Assembly: GCF_002777255.1 (NCBI RefSeq)
Contig: NZ_CP017634.1
Location: 3,422,903-3,486,902, forward strand
Direction: 5' to 3'
DNA from: Candidatus Formimonas warabiya
Lineage (GTDB): Bacteria; Bacillota; Dehalobacteriia; Dehalobacteriales; Dehalobacteriaceae
Length of the DNA: 64,000 nt
Below, one piece after another: positions 61,623 to 64,000 of the stretch (positions within the stretch are counted from its first letter, which is position 1; each line of letters opens with the position of its first letter). The notes under the pieces were generated by a model. The model saw only the letters and a list, made by a program, of their open reading frames with translations, was not told the origin of the DNA and did no database searches. Made by a program: the position numbers and the translations under genes.

Positions 61623-62504
61623 TTATTCTAAGAGCTCATAGCTGCTGACCAGAAAAGGCATATTCAAATGTCCCAAAACTCTTTCTAACAGCACCCCTTC
61701 CCTGTTGGGATAGGTTGTGCCGTAACTGGCTCTGATGGCCGCAGTGATAAATTGCACCCCGCGATCCAAGGCAATGGGCAGGTTGTCCCCCTGCAGCAGG
61801 CTGCCCACAATGACACTGGTAAAGGCATCCCCTGTCCCTGGGTAATGGGCCGGAATATAGACGCAGCTCACTTTCCAGAACCGGTTGTCTTCTCTGTTAT
61901 AGGCCACCACATTGGTCGTTTTGGAAGCTCCCCGGGCAGGGGCACTGGTGATGATCACCTTTTCCGGTCCCATTTGGGATAAATCATAAAGCCATTTCTT
62001 TATTTCCTGATCCCCGATATCTAAATGATAAGGCCGGTCTAAAAGAAAAGCCGCTTCCGTAAAATTGGGTGTAATCATATCCGCCTTTTTAATCAGTGTG
62101 CGCATTTGCTCCACCATATCCTGACCCATGGTGCTATATAAATTTCCGTTGTCCCCCAGCACCGGGTCAATCACTACCAGAGTATCCTTTTTGGACACAA
62201 AATCATCAATAAATTTTGAAATGATGCTGATCTGTCTGGATGAGCCCAGGAATCCGGTGTAAATACAATCAAAATCAAGATTAAGCTTCTTCCAATGGGC
62301 AAAAAATTCTTCCAGAGAATCGGTAAGATCAACAAAGCTATACCCCTCAAATCCTCCGGTATGTGTAGACAAAACTGCTGTAGGCACCGAGCAGACCTGA
62401 AGGCCCATGGTTGATAAAATAGGAATTACTACCGCTAAAGATGATCGCCCAAACCCGGATAAGTCGTGTACCGCAGCTACTCTTTTTACCGACCGCTTTT
62501 CCAT
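61623..62504 (-). CDS. Pyridoxamine/pyridoxal kinase
   Basis: A 293-residue ribokinase-fold vitamin B6 kinase (PdxY/PdxK-like). VAAVHDLSGFGRSSLAVVIPILSTMGLQVCSVPTAVLSTHT is the N-terminal signature; CIYTGFLGSSRQ, VVIDPVLGDNG, ITPNFTEAAFLL and YPGTGDAFTSVIVG (catalytic Asp in GTGDAF) follow. GAGAGGA lies before ATG 62504. It salvages B6 vitamers to PLP. Confidence 0.93.
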   Translation of the reverse strand: MEKRSVKRVAAVHDLSGFGRSSLAVVIPILSTMGLQVCSVPTAVLSTHTGGFEGYSFVDLTDSLEEFFAHWKKLNLDFDCIYTGFLGSSRQISIISKFIDDFVSKKDTLVVIDPVLGDNGNLYSTMGQDMVEQMRTLIKKADMITPNFTEAAFLLDRPYHLDIGDQEIKKWLYDLSQMGPEKVIITSAPARGASKTTNVVAYNREDNRFWKVSCVYIPAHYPGTGDAFTSVIVGSLLQGDNLPIALDRGVQFITAAIRASYGTTYPNREGVLLERVLGHLNMPFLVSSYELLE

Positions 62505-62577
62505 GCCCCATTCCTCTCTTTCAGATGTTCCCAATTTTCCTCCCCGAAACAACCATCCTCTTTTTCCTGGGGAGAAG

Positions 62578-63051
62578 TCAGCCCTTGATCTCTTGAAGAA
62601 TTTTGCCCAGGCGTTCCCTTTGTTCTTCCCTTTCCAAAGGAAGGCCGAATTGATAGCAGTCAAGTACATCCGCATCTTTGACGACTTCTTCCAAAGGAGT
62701 GCCTATTTCCTTTTTACTGCTGTGATTCCGTGCGGTCCGGGTGATCTCATCAATTTCCCGGGCGGAGAACCAGCCGCTGGCGGCAAGAAATTCTTTGAGA
62801 GGCTCAAAGCTTGCCTGCGCATGATTTCTTTGCCTGCCGGTAACAATGCGGCCATAATCGTGGACAGAACAAGCAATAGCCGCCAGTTCCGTATCAACCC
62901 CTCGTTTCAAAGCGAGGATTTGGCCTGCTTTCGCACAGCTGATCATATGGATTCTCTCCCAGTTTAAAGGCATATCCCGCTCCATGTCCTGGTGGGCCAG
63001 TTCCTCAATCTTCTCCAGCATCTTTTCCTGCATGTAAAAAACTCTTTCCAT
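62578..63051 (-). CDS. HD-domain protein
   Basis: A 157-residue predicted phosphohydrolase. The metal-binding pattern is NWERIHMISCAKAGQILA (first His), CSVHDYGRI (HD), NHAQAS, and TARNHSS..VVKDADVLD (last Asp). It matches small HD proteins of unknown substrate. GAGGGGGAA precedes ATG 63051; the frame extends to 63105 without support. It follows the penicillin-binding protein gene by 58 bp on the same strand. Confidence 0.82.
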   Translation of the reverse strand: MERVFYMQEKMLEKIEELAHQDMERDMPLNWERIHMISCAKAGQILALKRGVDTELAAIACSVHDYGRIVTGRQRNHAQASFEPLKEFLAASGWFSAREIDEITRTARNHSSKKEIGTPLEEVVKDADVLDCYQFGLPLEREEQRERLGKILQEIKG

Positions 63052-63109
63052 TCCTGATTCCCCCTCTGTCTGAGACTTTATTAAGCCCCATGTTCTCCTC
63101 CTCAAGCTG

Positions 63110-64000
63110 TTACAGCATACCCAGTTTTTTCAGCCAGTCTACCATGAGCTCCCTGGCGATGGGCGCCGCTTGTCCTCCCCCGGTAGAACCGCTGTAAGCC
63201 AGTATCACCGCCACGGCTATTTGGGGATCTTCCGCGGGAGCAAATCCAATAAACCAGGCATGTTCTTTATCTGCCGTGGAGCGGCTCAGTTCATTCTGGG
63301 CGGTCCCGGTTTTTCCCGCCACATTCACACCCCAGATGCGCGCATTCTTTCCCGTACCGCTGACAACTACCTCCTGCATCATCTCTTTCACCTGGCCGGC
63401 GATATCGGGCGGGGCAATGCGGAAGAGTTCCTCCGGCTCCCGGTCTTTCAGAATGGTCCCCTGGGGCGAAACGACCCGGTCGACGATAAAGGGCTGCATC
63501 ACCACCCCATTGTTGGCAATACCTGCGGTAATTAAGGCCATATGTAAGGGAGTAACTAAAATTTTTCCCTGTCCCATGCCTACTGCCGCCTGGTCGGTTT
63601 TACTCATGGTCTGATAATCAAAGCGGCTTGAGCTTACAGGCAAATCAAAGGGGATTTTTCTGCCGATGCCCACGTTTTTTGCCAGCTTTTTTAAATTATC
63701 CTGACCCAGTCCCACCCCTATCTGGGAAAAAACCACATTGCTGGATACGGCCAAAGCATGGGTCAGGTCCAGGGTGCCGTATGCTTTATTTCCCGAGTTG
63801 CTGATGGGCTTTCCGTCAATCACTACGGTTCCCGTATCTTCAAAAGTACGCGTCTTCCACCCTTTTTCCACGGCCATCAGGCTGATCGCCACCTTAAAGG
63901 TGGAGCCGGGAACATAGAGTCCCTGCGTCGCCCGGGGTAATAAGGGATCGTCCTCCGCCTCAACCAATTGATTCCAATTTTCCTCCAAACTTTGCCGGTT
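63110..64000 (-). CDS. Penicillin-binding protein transpeptidase domain (5' end outside window)
   Basis: The C-terminal 296 residues of a PBP (FtsI/PBP2-like). The catalytic triad motifs are STFK in GLYVPGSTFKVAIS, SSN in ALAVSSNVVFSQ, and KTG in VAGKTGTAQNE; the AVGMGQGKILVTPLHMALITAGIANNG loop is typical. The frame is open to the window edge; the residues before the motif (NRQSLEENWNQL) also match PBP, so the start is outside. It crosslinks peptidoglycan outside the membrane. Confidence 0.93.
   Translation of the reverse strand, partial: NRQSLEENWNQLVEAEDDPLLPRATQGLYVPGSTFKVAISLMAVEKGWKTRTFEDTGTVVIDGKPISNSGNKAYGTLDLTHALAVSSNVVFSQIGVGLGQDNLKKLAKNVGIGRKIPFDLPVSSSRFDYQTMSKTDQAAVGMGQGKILVTPLHMALITAGIANNGVVMQPFIVDRVVSPQGTILKDREPEELFRIAPPDIAGQVKEMMQEVVVSGTGKNARIWGVNVAGKTGTAQNELSRSTADKEHAWFIGFAPAEDPQIAVAVILAYSGSTGGGQAAPIARELMVDWLKKLGML

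Overview
The window looks like a chromosomal segment of an anaerobic, low-to-mid GC member of the Clostridia (Firmicutes), plausibly a Peptococcaceae/Dehalobacterium-like lineage. The reasons are the AGGAGG-type ribosome binding sites, class III glutamine synthetase, hybrid-cluster protein (Hcp), UPF0182, ECF/anti-sigma and L-box/TPP riboswitch regulation, a selenocysteine codon in a HesB-like gene, and many hairpin-plus-T-run terminators. The genus is a guess; no rRNA or tRNA gene is visible.

Left part (1-12.7 kb): a long minus-strand Flp/Tad (type IVb) pilus operon. It is read from a sigma-A-type promoter near 12.65 kb through FIVE tandem c-di-GMP-I (GEMM-I) riboswitches, each followed by its own intrinsic terminator. 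Then come two Flp prepilins, prepilin peptidase, TadE- and TadG-like pseudopilin proteins, CpaB, CpaE/TadZ, the CpaF/TadA ATPase, TadB, TadC, two unrecognised genes and a DUF192 gene. A four-unit 61-bp tandem repeat splits tadG from cpaB. The riboswitch array is the most striking object in the window.

12.8-20.7 kb: a secreted CAP-domain protein diverges from the Tad promoter. Next is a minus-strand cassette of HprK-like kinase, PqqD-like protein, S26B signal-peptidase-like protein and nucleotidyltransferase, which resembles the tailoring part of a RiPP locus; a previously unlisted 37-codon ORF sits just upstream of the kinase. After that come a miniature phosphotransfer pair (a dimerisation/phosphotransfer helix module without ATPase, and a receiver) and the large membrane protein UPF0182.

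20.7-26.1 kb: accessory DNA. A group II intron abuts a RIT element (recombinases in trio): three tyrosine recombinases with 4-bp overlaps, bounded by a perfect 19-bp inverted repeat.

26.2-47 kb: mostly housekeeping genes. They include lysA under a lysine riboswitch, an ECF sigma/anti-sigma/ABC operon, UPF0316, PhoH, LemA-TPM, CBS, RMD1/YagE, Rrf2-hcp, SPFH-Arc, TraX, glnN with an ANTAR-type antiterminator leader, bacteriohemerythrin, a ProX-like editing protein, a DEAD-box helicase and a cold-shock protein.

47-64 kb: a stalk-domain secreted protein, a zinc-ribbon protein with a leader that may mask its ribosome binding site, a YbaK-like deacylase, a TPP-riboswitch thiamine salvage operon (thiD-cytX-thiM-thiE), a GGDEF-EAL membrane protein, an OmpR-type two-component system followed by four 11-bp spaced GTTAA repeats, an EamA transporter, a HesB-like selenoprotein, a GH18 protein, pyridoxamine kinase, an HD-domain protein and the C-terminal part of a penicillin-binding protein cut by the window edge.
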